Shown: positions 33,427-42,744, counted from the stretch's first letter. The stretch: 64,000 nucleotides of DNA from CAVQBC01 sp963848415 (GCA_963848415.1 CAWKDN010000003.1:321993-385992), one strand, 5' to 3'. Program-made: numbers and translations. Notes: generated by a model from the sequence alone, not told the origin.

Positions 33427-36400
33427 GTGAGCCCCGCCGCATGCGCGCACCTCCACGTCCATTCCGAGTACTCGCTGCTCGACGGCGCCTGCAAGATCGA
33501 CGCGCTGGCCGCCCGCGCGGCGGAGTTCGGGCAGCCCGCGCTCGGGCTCACCGACCACGGCGTCATGAACGGCGCGGTGGAGCTCTTCAAGGCCACCAGG
33601 AAGCACGGCGTCAAGCCGCTGGTGGGCCTCGAGGCCTACTACGTCGACGACCGCACGGTGCGCGAGGGCGCCGTCGAGCGCAACCACCTCACGCTGCTGG
33701 CCGAGACCGATGCCGGCCTGCGCAACCTCGTCAAGCTCTCCAGCGCCGGCTTCCTCGAGGGGCTGCATCGCGGCAAGCCCGGCGTCGACCTCGAGCTGCT
33801 CGCCCGCCACGCCGACGGGGTCATCTGCCTCACGGGCTGCCTGGCCTCGCGGACCAGCCGGCGGATCGCCGAGGGCCGGCTCGGCGAGGCGCGCGCCCAC
33901 CTCGACGAGCTCGTGCAGGTCTTCGGAGCCGAGGACGTCTACCTCGAGGTGCAGCGCAACGGGCTCGCCGAGCAGGAGCAGGTCAACGCCGCGATGGGCC
34001 GCTTCGGCTCAGAGCTCGGCCGCCCGCTGGTGGCCACCGCCGACGTGCACTACCTGCGCAAGGAGGACTACCACCACCACGCCGCGCTGCTGTGCGTGCA
34101 GACCAAGTCGACGCTGGCGCAGCCCAAGATGTCCTTCGACGCCAACGAGTTCTTCCTCAAGAGCTCGGAGGAGATGGCGCAGGCGTTCTCCGACGTCCCG
34201 GAGGCGCTGGCCTCCACGCTGGAGATCGCCGAGCGCTGCAACACGGAGATCGAGCTCGGCAAGCAGCTGATCCCGCGCTTCGAGACGCCCGGCGGCGAGC
34301 CCGAGCGCGACTACCTGCGCGCGCTCGTCGACGAGGGGCTGCGCGCGCGCTACGGCGATCCCGTTCCGGCGGCCGCCGCCGAGCGCGCGCGCTCCGAGCT
34401 CGAGGTCATCGACCGGATGGGCTTCTCGGCCTACTTCCTGATCGTGTGGGACTTCGTCGCCTACGCCAAGGCCAACGGGATCGCGGTCGGCCCGGGCCGC
34501 GGGTCGGCCGCGGGGTCGATCGTCGCCTTTGCCCTGCAGATCACCGACGTCGACCCGCTGCGCTACGGGCTGCTCTTCGAGCGCTTCCTCAACGCCGAGC
34601 GCGTGTCGATGCCCGACATCGACATCGACTTCTCCGTCCGCGGCCGCGAGCGCGTGATCCGCTACGTGACGGCGAAGTACGGCAGCGAGCGCGTCGCCCA
34701 GATCATCACCTTCGGCAAGATGTTCCCGCGCGCGGCCACGCGCGACGCCGCGCGCGTGCTCGGCCACGACTACGGCGCGGGCGACCGCTTGGCCAAGCTC
34801 ATCCCCGACCCGATCATGGGCCGCTCGCCCTCCTTCGAGGAGTGCCTGGCGCCGGGGAGCGAGCTGGCCGCCGAGTACGGGCGCGACCCGACCGCCAAGC
34901 AGATCGTCGACGTCGCCCGCGGCCTCGAGGGCATCGTGCGCAACGCCTCGATCCACGCGGCGGCCGTGGTGATCGCCGATCGCCCGCTCACCGACATCGT
35001 CCCGCTCCAGCTCGCCGACGCCGGCGTGGGGGAGGACGGGGCGAAGGTGTTCAGGACGGTCACCCAGTTCTCGATGAAGCCCATCGAGGAGATCGGGCTC
35101 CTGAAGATGGACTTCCTCGGCCTGCGCAACCTCGACGTGATCGAGGACACGCTGGCGATCATCGAGCGCTCGACGGGCGAGCGGGTCGACATGGCGGCGC
35201 TGCCGCTGGACGACGAGCGGACCTTCGCGATGATGGCCAGGGGCGACTCGGTGGGCGTGTTCCAGTTCGAGTCCGAGGGCATGCGCGAAGCGCTCAAGAA
35301 GGTGGCGCCGGACGAGTTCGAGGACCTGGTGGCGCTCAACGCGCTCTACCGCCCGGGGGCCATGGACCAGATCTCCACCTACGCGCGCGGCAAGCGAAAC
35401 CCGGAGACGATCACCTACGTCGACGAGCGGCTGCGGCCGATCACCGAGGCGACGAAGGGCGTGATCCTCTACCAGGAGCAGTCCATGCAGATCGCCAAGT
35501 CGATCGCCGGGTTCAGCGGGCCAAAGGCCGACGACCTGCGCAAGGCGATCGGCAAGAAGAACCGCGAGGCGATGGCCAAGCTTCGCCCGGAGTTCTTCGA
35601 GGGCTGCCGGGCGTCGGGCACCGGCGACGCGGTCACGGAGGCGCTGTGGACGGTCAACGAGAAGTCCGCCGACTACTCCTTCAACCGCTCGCACGCCGCG
35701 TGCTACGCGCTGATCGCCTACCGCACCGCCTGGCTGAAGGCCAACTACCCGGCCGAGTACATGGCCGCGCTGATCTCCTCGGTGATGGACACCAAGGACA
35801 AGGTGCCGTTCTTCGTCAACCAGACGGAGAACATGGGCATCGAGATCCTGCCGCCCGACGTCAACGAGTCAGATCACGAGTTCGTCGTCTCGGAGGGCAA
35901 CATCCGCTTCGGGCTGGACGCGGTCAAGGGCGTCGGCTTCGCGGCGGTCGAGGCGATGAAGGCCGCTCGCGAGGACGGCGGGCCGTTCACCTCGCTGTGG
36001 GACTTCTGCGAGCGCGTGGACTGCCGGACGGTCAACAAGCGCGCCATCGAGGCGCTGATCAAGTGCGGCGCCTTCGGCTCGACGGGCGCGCCGCGCAAGG
36101 GCATGCTCGCCGTGCTCGACGCCGCGCAGGGCGCCGGCCAGAAGACCCAGCTCGACGCCCAGATCGGCCAGGGCTCGATCTTCGACCTGGTCGACCCCGC
36201 CCCGGCGGGCGGCGGCGGCTCGCCGTTCTCGGCTCCGAGCCATCCGCCGATCCCCGGCGAGGAGTTCGAACGGGCCGAGCTGCTGGCGATCGAGAAGGAG
36301 TCGATCGGGCTGTTCATCACCGAGCACCCGCTCAAGCGCCTGCAGGAGGCGCTGCGGGTGAAGGCCGACTGCGGCTGCGGCGAGGTCATGGCGCGCGGCG

Positions 36401-37008
36401 ACGGCGACTGGATCAAGGTCGGCGGGATGGTCTCGGCGGCGAAGAAGATCCGCACCCGCGCGGGCGCGCAGATGATGTTCGCGACCCTCGACGACCTGGA
36501 GGGCTCGGTCGAGGTGGTGGTCTTCGAGAAGGCCCTGGCCGCCGCCGAGGGCGCGCTGGCCGACGACGCGATCGTGCTGGTGCGCGGCCGGGTCGACCAC
36601 AAGGAGGCCGGCAGGGTCTGCGTGGTCGCCCAGGACGTCGAGCGCTTCGAGCCCTCCGACGGCGAGATCGCGCGGGCCAAGGAGAAGGTCGCCAAGGCCG
36701 CCGAGGCGGCCGTGCCCCGGCCGCTGCACCTGCGCGTCGACGCCGGGCAGCTGCCCGCGACCGCGCTGGAGGAGCTCAAGCGGATCGTCGAGGACTTCCC
36801 CGGCGAGTCCGAGGTCGTGCTCGAGATGGAGACGCGCGGCGGCCCGCGGCGGCTGCGGCTGGGCAACGGCTACCGGGTGGCGGCCCGCCACGCCGGCCTG
36901 AAGGCCGAGCTCGACCGCGTCTTCGGGCCGGCGATGCGCCCGGCGGCGCCGGCGTCGGCCGCCTCCTCGCCCGCGGCGCCGGAGGCGGCGGTCGCCGTCA
37001 CCGCCTAG
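33427..37008 (+). CDS. dnaE: DNA polymerase III alpha subunit
   Basis: 1193 residues from GTG 33427. The PHP domain begins at HLHVHSEYSLLDGACKI and continues through GLTDHGVMNGAVELF. The polymerase palm carries the aspartates in PDIDIDFS (Asp397, Asp399, Asp401). GPGRGSAAGSIVAFAL is the conserved loop before it, and KSADYSFNRSHAACYALIAY lies in the fingers. Near residue 1000 an OB-fold nucleic-acid-binding domain (VGGMVSAAKKIRTRAGAQMMFATLDD) follows. It is the replicative polymerase. The start follows 110 bases of non-coding sequence. The stop overlaps the convergent TetR gene by 4 bases. Confidence 0.96.
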   Translation: MSPAACAHLHVHSEYSLLDGACKIDALAARAAEFGQPALGLTDHGVMNGAVELFKATRKHGVKPLVGLEAYYVDDRTVREGAVERNHLTLLAETDAGLRNLVKLSSAGFLEGLHRGKPGVDLELLARHADGVICLTGCLASRTSRRIAEGRLGEARAHLDELVQVFGAEDVYLEVQRNGLAEQEQVNAAMGRFGSELGRPLVATADVHYLRKEDYHHHAALLCVQTKSTLAQPKMSFDANEFFLKSSEEMAQAFSDVPEALASTLEIAERCNTEIELGKQLIPRFETPGGEPERDYLRALVDEGLRARYGDPVPAAAAERARSELEVIDRMGFSAYFLIVWDFVAYAKANGIAVGPGRGSAAGSIVAFALQITDVDPLRYGLLFERFLNAERVSMPDIDIDFSVRGRERVIRYVTAKYGSERVAQIITFGKMFPRAATRDAARVLGHDYGAGDRLAKLIPDPIMGRSPSFEECLAPGSELAAEYGRDPTAKQIVDVARGLEGIVRNASIHAAAVVIADRPLTDIVPLQLADAGVGEDGAKVFRTVTQFSMKPIEEIGLLKMDFLGLRNLDVIEDTLAIIERSTGERVDMAALPLDDERTFAMMARGDSVGVFQFESEGMREALKKVAPDEFEDLVALNALYRPGAMDQISTYARGKRNPETITYVDERLRPITEATKGVILYQEQSMQIAKSIAGFSGPKADDLRKAIGKKNREAMAKLRPEFFEGCRASGTGDAVTEALWTVNEKSADYSFNRSHAACYALIAYRTAWLKANYPAEYMAALISSVMDTKDKVPFFVNQTENMGIEILPPDVNESDHEFVVSEGNIRFGLDAVKGVGFAAVEAMKAAREDGGPFTSLWDFCERVDCRTVNKRAIEALIKCGAFGSTGAPRKGMLAVLDAAQGAGQKTQLDAQIGQGSIFDLVDPAPAGGGGSPFSAPSHPPIPGEEFERAELLAIEKESIGLFITEHPLKRLQEALRVKADCGCGEVMARGDGDWIKVGGMVSAAKKIRTRAGAQMMFATLDDLEGSVEVVVFEKALAAAEGALADDAIVLVRGRVDHKEAGRVCVVAQDVERFEPSDGEIARAKEKVAKAAEAAVPRPLHLRVDAGQLPATALEELKRIVEDFPGESEVVLEMETRGGPRRLRLGNGYRVAARHAGLKAELDRVFGPAMRPAAPASAASSPAAPEAAVAVTA

Positions 37009-37622
37009 CGCCCGAGGGCCCGTCGGCCGGCCGGCTCGTCGTCGGCCGGCGGGTCGCGCAGTGCGACGCCGACGCCCAGCCGCAGCGTCCGGTCGCTCAG
37101 GTCGACCAGCCGCTCGACCTCCTCGCCGTGCAGTCCGGTTGCGACCGCGAGGCTGCGCAGGTCGCCGACGCCGAGGTAGATCGCGTAGGCGAGCCGCGCG
37201 TGGCGCTCGGCCTCGTCGGGCGTCAAGCCGAGGTCGCGGTACAGGCGCGCCACGAACGCCAGCCGCGTGCGCGTCACGCGCTCGAGCACGGGCGCCACGA
37301 GCGGATGCGACCTGGCCGCGAGCACGCCGGCGTGCGGGCTGCCGTGGGCGGCGCCGGCGATCGCGACGCGCCCGAGCGCGGTCAGGCGCTCCCCGCGGTC
37401 CCCGATCGCCTCGATGTCGGCGATGACCTCAGCCGTCTCGCGCTGCTCCCACAGCTCGAGCGTGGCCGTGATCAGATCGGCGCGGTCGGCGAAGTGCCAG
37501 TAGAAGCTGCCCTTGGTGGTCCCGAGCCGGCGCGCGAGCGGCTCGACGGCCACCGCGCCGAGCCCTTCCTGGGCGAGCGCAGCGAGCGCCGCCTCGGTCC
37601 AATCCACCCTCGACAGCGCCAT
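37005..37622 (-). CDS. TetR-family repressor of the DUF6463/SRPBCC genes
   Basis: 205 residues from ATG 37622; ATG 37628 is an alternative that lies inside the operator. The helix-turn-helix is GLGAVAVEPLARRLGTTKGSFYWHFADRADLI, a very typical TetR motif. The C-terminal ligand domain contains HPLVAPVLERVTRTRLAFVARLYRDLGL, as in TetR_C domains of small-molecule sensors. It is divergent from the small membrane protein and SRPBCC genes, and a 16-bp palindrome overlaps its start. It therefore probably represses both itself and the divergent pair. Its stop overlaps that of dnaE by 4 bases on the opposite strand. Confidence 0.9.
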   Translation of the reverse strand: MALSRVDWTEAALAALAQEGLGAVAVEPLARRLGTTKGSFYWHFADRADLITATLELWEQRETAEVIADIEAIGDRGERLTALGRVAIAGAAHGSPHAGVLAARSHPLVAPVLERVTRTRLAFVARLYRDLGLTPDEAERHARLAYAIYLGVGDLRSLAVATGLHGEEVERLVDLSDRTLRLGVGVALRDPPADDEPAGRRALGR

Positions 37623-37625
37623 CGC

Positions 37626-37641
37626 CATACGGTACCGTATG
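37626..37641. promoter_or_regulatory. Palindromic TetR operator
   Basis: catacggtaccgtatg is a perfect 16-bp palindrome at the start of the TetR gene. A second related site, cgtactgcaccgtatgg at about 37648-37664, repeats the ACCGTATG half. Two sites in a 50-base divergent region fit cooperative repressor binding. The second copy covers the alternative ATG 37661 of the right-hand gene, so ATG 37676 with GGAAGG seven bases before it is the better start there. Confidence 0.7.
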
Positions 37642-37675
37642 TCGCCCCGTACTGCACCGTATGGAAGGCTTCCTG

Positions 37676-38035
37676 ATGCGTCTTCTCCCTCCCCGCTGGA
37701 TCCCCCGCTCGCTCGCGGTCATCGGTGCCGCGCACCTCGGGGTCGCCGCCGTCGAGTACGGCCGCCCGCTGCGCGCCATGGCGTCGGCGGGCGTGCTCGA
37801 CAGCGTCGGCGACGACCCCGAGCGCGACGCCGCCGTGTGGTTCACGCTCGGCGGCGTCGCCATGCTCACCCTGGCCGGCGTGGCGCGCTGGGGCGTGCGC
37901 GAGACCGGTCGCGTGCCGACCGCGCTCGGGGCCGGGCTGCTCGGCCTCGGCGCGCCGCTCACGGTCGTGATGCCCGCGTCCGGGGGCTGGGCGCTGATCG
38001 CGGCCGGGCTCGCCTCGCTGGCGACGGAGCGCTGA
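37676..38035 (+). CDS. Small membrane protein (DUF6463-like)
   Basis: 119 residues with about four membrane helices, starting at ATG 37676. The pattern IPRSLAVIGAAHLGVAAVEYG, AAVWFTLGGVAMLTLAG, and LGAPLTVVMPASGGWALIAAG matches DUF6463-type proteins, whose function is unknown. It lies under the TetR operator and one base before the SRPBCC gene, so the two are one operon. In related loci such proteins accompany TetR regulators, which suggests a role in stress from a hydrophobic compound, but this is inference. Confidence 0.75.
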   Translation: MRLLPPRWIPRSLAVIGAAHLGVAAVEYGRPLRAMASAGVLDSVGDDPERDAAVWFTLGGVAMLTLAGVARWGVRETGRVPTALGAGLLGLGAPLTVVMPASGGWALIAAGLASLATER

Positions 38036-38036
38036 G

Positions 38037-38597
38037 ATGGGCGTCCTGTTCGACCGCACGCGCTATTGGAACGCGACGGCAGCCGAGCGCGTGACCCCGG
38101 CTCCTTGCGACGCCCTCCTCGCGGGACCGGCGAACGCGATCGTCCGCGCGGTCGACGTCGCCGCGCCCGCCGCGGTCGTCTTCCGCTGGCTCTGCCAGCT
38201 CAAGGTGGCGCCCTACAGCTACGACCTGCTCGACAACCTCGGCCGGCGCAGCCCGCGCGAGCTCACGCCCGGCGCGGACGAGCTCGCCACCGGGCAGCGC
38301 TTTCTGGTGATGGAGATCGTCGACTTCGAGCCCGATCGCCACGTCTCCGGCCGGATCTTCTCGCCGCTGGACAAGCTGTTCGGGACGCTCGCGCTGACCT
38401 ACTCGGTGCAGCCGCGCGGCCAGGACGCGTCCCGGCTCGTGTGCCGGATGGTCATCGGGGCGCCGCGCACGCCGCTCGGCTGGCTGCGGCGCGAGCTGCT
38501 GTGCGCCGGCGATCTGGTGATGATGCGCAAGCAGCTGCTCACGCTCAAGGCGCGTGCAGAGGCGTCGACGCGGCGGCCAGCACCTGTCCCAGCCTGA
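38037..38597 (+). CDS. SRPBCC-family hydrophobic-ligand protein
   Basis: 186 residues. The start of the fold is AIVRAVDVAAPAAVVFRWLCQLKVAPYSYDLLDNLGRRSP, the signature of polyketide-cyclase-like SRPBCC proteins. LVMEIVDFEPDRHVSGRI and LALTYSVQPRGQ are the central strands, and the C-terminal helix is LLCAGDLVMMRKQLLTLKA. Such proteins bind hydrophobic small molecules in a deep pocket; some are enzymes. It begins one base after the DUF6463-like stop, so translation is coupled. The 227 bases after it, before nfo, hold no recognisable feature. Confidence 0.82.
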   Translation: MGVLFDRTRYWNATAAERVTPAPCDALLAGPANAIVRAVDVAAPAAVVFRWLCQLKVAPYSYDLLDNLGRRSPRELTPGADELATGQRFLVMEIVDFEPDRHVSGRIFSPLDKLFGTLALTYSVQPRGQDASRLVCRMVIGAPRTPLGWLRRELLCAGDLVMMRKQLLTLKARAEASTRRPAPVPA

Positions 38598-38824
38598 CCG
38601 CGACCGCGGTATAGCGAGCAGAACGTCGAAGGAGACCGGCAACCACTCCGGATCTCGACGTTTGATCGCCCGCCCGGTGCCACGAGGCGAGGGTGCCACG
38701 GTTCGGGCGGTCAACTTCGCGGAACGAGCGAATCGACGCGGTTCCGGCACACCTTCGATGCCCGGAGCATGAAGCGGAGGGGGTTCGCCGCGACGCGCGG
38801 GGGCGAGCGCTGCGACCGGCGCGC

Positions 38825-39712
38825 TCAGCCTGCCCGCGACTTGCGCCGCTTGCGCGCCGCCAGCCCCTGCTTGCGCAACTGCATCGCCCACTCGATGTCC
38901 CCCGGCACGAGGCCCTTGCCCTCCGCGCCCGGGCCCTCGAGCACGCACGGCAACCCCTCGAACCGTGGCTCGGAGAGGAACGCGGCGATCCCGCGCTTGC
39001 CGATCTCCCCGTCGCCGAGGTTGGCGTGGCGGTCGCGGTTGGAGCCCAGCTCGGTGGCCGAGTCGTTGACGTGCAGCGAGCCGAGCCGGTGGAGGCCGAT
39101 CGACGCGTCGAAGTCGGCCAGCACGTCGGCGAGCGCGTCGGCGGTCCGTACGTCGTAGCCGGAGGCGAGCAGGTGGCAGGAGTCCAGGCAGACGCCCAGC
39201 CGCTCGCCCCCGCCCGCCAGCTCGATCAGCCGCGCGAGCTCCTCGAAGGAGCGCCCCAGGGTGCCGCCGGCGCCCGCCGTGTCCTCGAGGTGCAGGGGAC
39301 AGTCCTCGGACTCCTTCAGCGCCTCGGCGATCGTCTCGGCGGCGCGCTCGATCGCCCGGTCCACCGAGCCGCCGGCCGTCAGCGCCGAGCCGGGGTGCAG
39401 CACGACCCCGACCGCGCCCAACGCGGCTCCCGCCTGCAGGGAGACGGTCAGCGAGCGCAGTGACTTCGAGCGGATGTCGTCGTCCTCGGAGGCGCAGTTG
39501 AGCAGGTAGACGGCGTGGATGAGCAGGGCGTCGACGTCGGAGTCGTCCATCGCCGCGTGGAAGGCGGCGGCCTCCTCCTCGGAGTACGCGCGCGGCTTCC
39601 AGGCGCGCGGGTTCTGGTTGAAGATCTGGATCGAGCGGCAGCCACGCTCGACCCCGCGCTCCACCGCGTTGGCCGGCCCGCCCGCGGGCGAGACGTGTGC
39701 CCCGATCAACAT
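38825..39712 (-). CDS. nfo: Endonuclease IV (AP endonuclease)
   Basis: 295 residues. MLIGAHVSPAGGPANAVERG is the classical N-terminus. Metal ligands can be seen in VVLHPGSAL, CPLHLEDTAG, GVCLDSCHLLASG and LHVNDSATELGSNRDRHANL, which together make the trinuclear zinc site. GDGEIGKRGIAAFL follows. The enzyme cuts DNA at abasic sites in base excision repair. It is divergent from gltX; the two starts are only 39 bases apart. The C-terminus is basic (RKRRKSRAG), possibly for DNA contact. Confidence 0.95.
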   Translation of the reverse strand: MLIGAHVSPAGGPANAVERGVERGCRSIQIFNQNPRAWKPRAYSEEEAAAFHAAMDDSDVDALLIHAVYLLNCASEDDDIRSKSLRSLTVSLQAGAALGAVGVVLHPGSALTAGGSVDRAIERAAETIAEALKESEDCPLHLEDTAGAGGTLGRSFEELARLIELAGGGERLGVCLDSCHLLASGYDVRTADALADVLADFDASIGLHRLGSLHVNDSATELGSNRDRHANLGDGEIGKRGIAAFLSEPRFEGLPCVLEGPGAEGKGLVPGDIEWAMQLRKQGLAARKRRKSRAG

Positions 39713-39751
39713 GCCGGCGTGGACGCCTTCGTCGCTGCCATCCTGTCGGCC

Positions 39752-41092
39752 ATGCGTGTGCGCTTTCCTCCGTCTCCGACCGGCGCGCTGCACCTCGGCA
39801 ACGCCCGGACGGCACTGTACAACTGGCTCCTGGCCCGCGGTCAGGGCGGCGAGCTGGTGCTGCGCATCGAGGACACCGACCGCGAGCGCTCCACGCCGGA
39901 GAACGTCGAGACGATCTTCGCCGACCTCGAGTGGCTCGGGATCGACTGGGACGAAGGGCCGGTCTTCCAGTCCGAGCGCGGTGAGCGCCACGCCGAGGTG
40001 GTCGCCCAGCTGCTGGCGGACGGGCACGCCTACCGCTCGACGGCCGGCCCGGAGGAGGTCAAGGCCTACCGGGCGGCGCACGGCGACGCCGGCTTCCGTG
40101 GCAGCGACGAGGGCGAGGGGGCGGTCCGCCTGCGTATGCCCGACGAGGGCGCCACGCTCGTCCACGACGTCATCCGCGGCGAGAGCAGCTTCGAGCACCG
40201 GCTGCTCGACGACCTGGTGATCGCCCGCGCCGACGGCACGCCCGTCTACCACCTGGCCGTCGTCGTCGACGACCTCGACGCGGGGATCACGCACGTCGTG
40301 CGCGGCGCCGACCACTACTCCAACACGCCCAAGCAGATGCTCATCCAGCGCGCGCTCGGCGCCGAGCCGCCCGTCTACGCACACCTGCCGCTGCTGCACG
40401 GCACCGACGGCAAGAAGCTCTCCAAGCGCCACGGCGCCGCCTCGGCGGGCGACCTGCGCGCCGCCGGCTACCTGCCGGAGGCGGTGCTCAACTACCTCGC
40501 GCTGCTCGGCTGGGGCTACGACGAGGAGACCACCTTCTTCACGGTGGAGGAGCTCCAGCGCCACTTCTCGCTGGAGCGCGTCTCGCACAGCCCCGCGGTC
40601 TTCGACGAGCAGAAGCTGCGCTGGATGAACGGCCGCTACCTGCGCGAGCTCGACCTCGACGAGCTCACCGCGCGCCTGGAGGCGTTCACCGGGCGCGCGG
40701 ACCTGCGCGAGGCGGCGGCGATCAGCCAGGACAAGATCTCGACGCTCGCGGAGTTCTGGCCGCTGGTCGGCCCACTGTTCGACGGCCCCGTCGACGACCC
40801 GGCCGCGCGCGAGAAGATCTTCGGCGCACCGGAGGCCGGCGACCGGCTGCTGGTCGCCCGCGGCGCGCTCGGCGCGCTGCCCGAGCCGTGGACGGCGGCG
40901 ACCGTGGAGGCGGCGCTGGCCGAGGTGCTCGAGGCGACGGGGGCGAAGCCCCGCCAGGTCTTCCAGCCGCTGCGGGTGGCGCTGACCGGGACGACGGTCT
41001 CTCCTGGGATCTACGAGACGCTCGCTCTGCTCGGGCGCTCGGAGGCGCTCGCGCGGATCGATGCGTGGCTTGACGGCGCGGCCGCCGCGTGA
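39752..41092 (+). CDS. gltX: Glutamyl-tRNA synthetase
   Basis: 446 residues from ATG 39752. The ATP-binding HIGH motif is RFPPSPTGALHLGNARTALY and the KMSKS motif is GKKLSKRHGA near residue 220. The class I catalytic domain includes VLRIEDTDRERS. The anticodon-binding helical domain (ERVSHSPAVFDEQKLRWMN to the end) is typical of discriminating or non-discriminating bacterial GluRS; which of the two cannot be told. The enzyme charges tRNA-Glu. Upstream reading in the same frame continues, but the conserved start RVRFPPSPTG fixes the ATG. Confidence 0.96.
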   Translation: MRVRFPPSPTGALHLGNARTALYNWLLARGQGGELVLRIEDTDRERSTPENVETIFADLEWLGIDWDEGPVFQSERGERHAEVVAQLLADGHAYRSTAGPEEVKAYRAAHGDAGFRGSDEGEGAVRLRMPDEGATLVHDVIRGESSFEHRLLDDLVIARADGTPVYHLAVVVDDLDAGITHVVRGADHYSNTPKQMLIQRALGAEPPVYAHLPLLHGTDGKKLSKRHGAASAGDLRAAGYLPEAVLNYLALLGWGYDEETTFFTVEELQRHFSLERVSHSPAVFDEQKLRWMNGRYLRELDLDELTARLEAFTGRADLREAAAISQDKISTLAEFWPLVGPLFDGPVDDPAAREKIFGAPEAGDRLLVARGALGALPEPWTAATVEAALAEVLEATGAKPRQVFQPLRVALTGTTVSPGIYETLALLGRSEALARIDAWLDGAAAA

Positions 41093-41134
41093 GACAAGCT
41101 GGCGGGTCCTGACCGCTCAACTCTTCCATCGCGT

Positions 41135-42280
41135 ATGCCGATAGGGGGTGAAGGCGGGCCCCCTGGCCCGGCCGACCGCCTGCCCGAAGCCATGACCACG
41201 CCCGCGTCCGTCACCGCCGCAACCGAGCCGCCCGAGCCGCACACGGTCGTCAGCCGCGCCGCCAACGAAGGTCACGGCCAGCGCCTCACCGCCGCCTTCG
41301 ACGCGCTGGAGGTCTTCCCGGCGCTGGCCGAGTCGCGCAACCGGCTGCTCGCGCTGATCGCCGAGGACCGGCCCTCGATCGGCGACGTCGTGACCGCGAT
41401 CGAGTCCGACGTCGCGCTGGTCATCTCGGTGCTGAGGCTGGCCAACCGCGTCGACGGCCCGCGCCGCGGCCAGGTCGACAGCGTCGTGGCCGCCGTCGAG
41501 GTGCTCTCGCCCGCGGCGGTGCAGGGGCTGGCGTCCTCGGCGGAGACGTTCGAGTTCTTCGAGCGCGGCAAGACGTGGGACGCCGCCCCCGAGCGCTTCC
41601 GGCTGCACGCCGTCTCCGTCCAGCGCGCGGCCGACCGCCTGGCCGCCCAGGCGGGCTACCCGCATCGCGATCGCCTGCTGGTGACCGCCCTGCTGCACGA
41701 CGTCGGCAAGCTCGTGCTCATGAACGCCTACCCGGGCTATCCGCGCCAGGTGCACGGCAGCGCCCGCACGCCGGAGGAGCGCGTCGAGCAGGAGCGCCGC
41801 GAGCTCGGCGTCGACCACGCGATGGTCGGCGGCGTGCTGATCCGCCGCTGGGACATGCCGGCCAGCCTCGCCTCCGGGATCGAGCGCCACCACGCCGACG
41901 CGGTCGCCGGCGACGCCGCCTTCGTGCGGCTGGCCGACATGCTCGCCCACTACGCGCAGGGCTCGCCGGTCTCCTCGACCGAGCTGCTGCGGGCGGCGCG
42001 CGCGGTTGGCTTCGGGCCCACCGAGCTGCGCTCGGTGCTCTACGACCTGCCCTATCCGAGCCGTGAGCGGCCGCGCTCGGTGGAGCCGTGCCCGCTCTCG
42101 GCCCGCGAGCTCGACGTCCTCAAGCGCCTTGCCCAGGGCATGGTCTACAAGCAGATCGCGCACGAGTTGACGCTTTCGACCAGCACCGTGCGCACCCACC
42201 TGCACAACATCTACGGCAAGCTCGGCGCCGTCGACCGCGCGCAGGCCGTGCTCACCGCCACCGAGCGCGGCTGGCTCTAG
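41135..42280 (+). CDS. HDOD-domain protein with C-terminal LuxR-type HTH
   Basis: 381 residues. Residues 50-290 are an HDOD domain (VFPALAESRNRLLALIAED, VTAIESDVALVISVLRLANRV, with HD-like HDVGKLVLMNAY and HHADAVAGDAAFVRLADM), a degenerate metal phosphohydrolase fold used for signal transduction. Residues 310-381 are a LuxR/GerE helix-turn-helix (CPLSARELDVLKRLAQGMVYKQIAHELTLSTSTVRTHLHNIYGKLG). The protein is therefore a one-component regulator in which an HDOD module takes the place of a receiver. The start may also be ATG 41192. It lies alone between gltX and rrf2. Confidence 0.88.
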   Translation: MPIGGEGGPPGPADRLPEAMTTPASVTAATEPPEPHTVVSRAANEGHGQRLTAAFDALEVFPALAESRNRLLALIAEDRPSIGDVVTAIESDVALVISVLRLANRVDGPRRGQVDSVVAAVEVLSPAAVQGLASSAETFEFFERGKTWDAAPERFRLHAVSVQRAADRLAAQAGYPHRDRLLVTALLHDVGKLVLMNAYPGYPRQVHGSARTPEERVEQERRELGVDHAMVGGVLIRRWDMPASLASGIERHHADAVAGDAAFVRLADMLAHYAQGSPVSSTELLRAARAVGFGPTELRSVLYDLPYPSRERPRSVEPCPLSARELDVLKRLAQGMVYKQIAHELTLSTSTVRTHLHNIYGKLGAVDRAQAVLTATERGWL

Positions 42281-42317
42281 CCGGTCACTCGCCGGCCACT
42301 AGGATCAGCGCGGCGCG

Positions 42318-42710
42318 ATGCTCTCGATCACCACCAAGTCGCCCTACGCCGTGCGGGCGCTGACCGAGCTCGCCCGCAGCGGCGACGCGGCGCCGGTGCC
42401 GATCGGCGAACTGGCCCGCCGCCGCGACGTCCCGGTCCAGTTCCTCGAGCAGCTCTTCGCCTCGCTGCGCCGCGCCGGGCTGCTGCGCTCCCAGCGCGGG
42501 GTCAAGGGCGGCTATTCGTTCGCTCGCCGGCCGGCCGACATCACGGTGCTCGAGGTGGTCGAGCTGCTCGACGGCCCCGTCGGCGCGGGCGCCGAGGGCC
42601 TGTTCGCCGAGGCGGCGGCCGCGGCGCGGGCGGTGCTGGGCGGCACCTCGATCGCCGACGTGCTCGAGCGCGAGAACCGCGACGCCGGCGCCCACATGTA
42701 TTACATCTAG
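42318..42710 (+). CDS. Rrf2-family transcriptional regulator (3' end is the integration site)
   Basis: 130 residues. The helix-turn-helix is MLSITTKSPYAVRALTELARSG with IGELARRRDVPVQFLEQLFASLRRAGLL and the wing SQRGVKGGYSFARRP. It contains no Cys, so unlike IscR or NsrR it cannot bind an iron-sulphur cluster through Cys. The C-terminus AHMYYI is coded by catgtattacatc, which is the left attachment repeat. Insertion of the mobile element replaced the original stop (TGA, still at 53567-53569 after attR) by TAG 42708-42710 without changing the protein. Confidence 0.92.
   Translation: MLSITTKSPYAVRALTELARSGDAAPVPIGELARRRDVPVQFLEQLFASLRRAGLLRSQRGVKGGYSFARRPADITVLEVVELLDGPVGAGAEGLFAEAAAAARAVLGGTSIADVLERENRDAGAHMYYI
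42695..42708 (+). repeat. attL of the integrative element
   Basis: catgtattacatct, identical to 53555-53568. It includes the inverted repeat ATGTA-T-TACAT and codes for the last residues of the Rrf2 protein. Sequence identity stops exactly at both ends of these 14 bases. Confidence 0.85.
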
Positions 42711-42744
42711 AGCGGGGCACGGTCCAGGGCCGAATTCCGCGGCC

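Noticed and set aside
42695..42708. tRNA gene as attachment site
   Set aside because: No tRNA cloverleaf or T-loop sequence is present; the repeat lies in the coding end of an rrf2-family gene.
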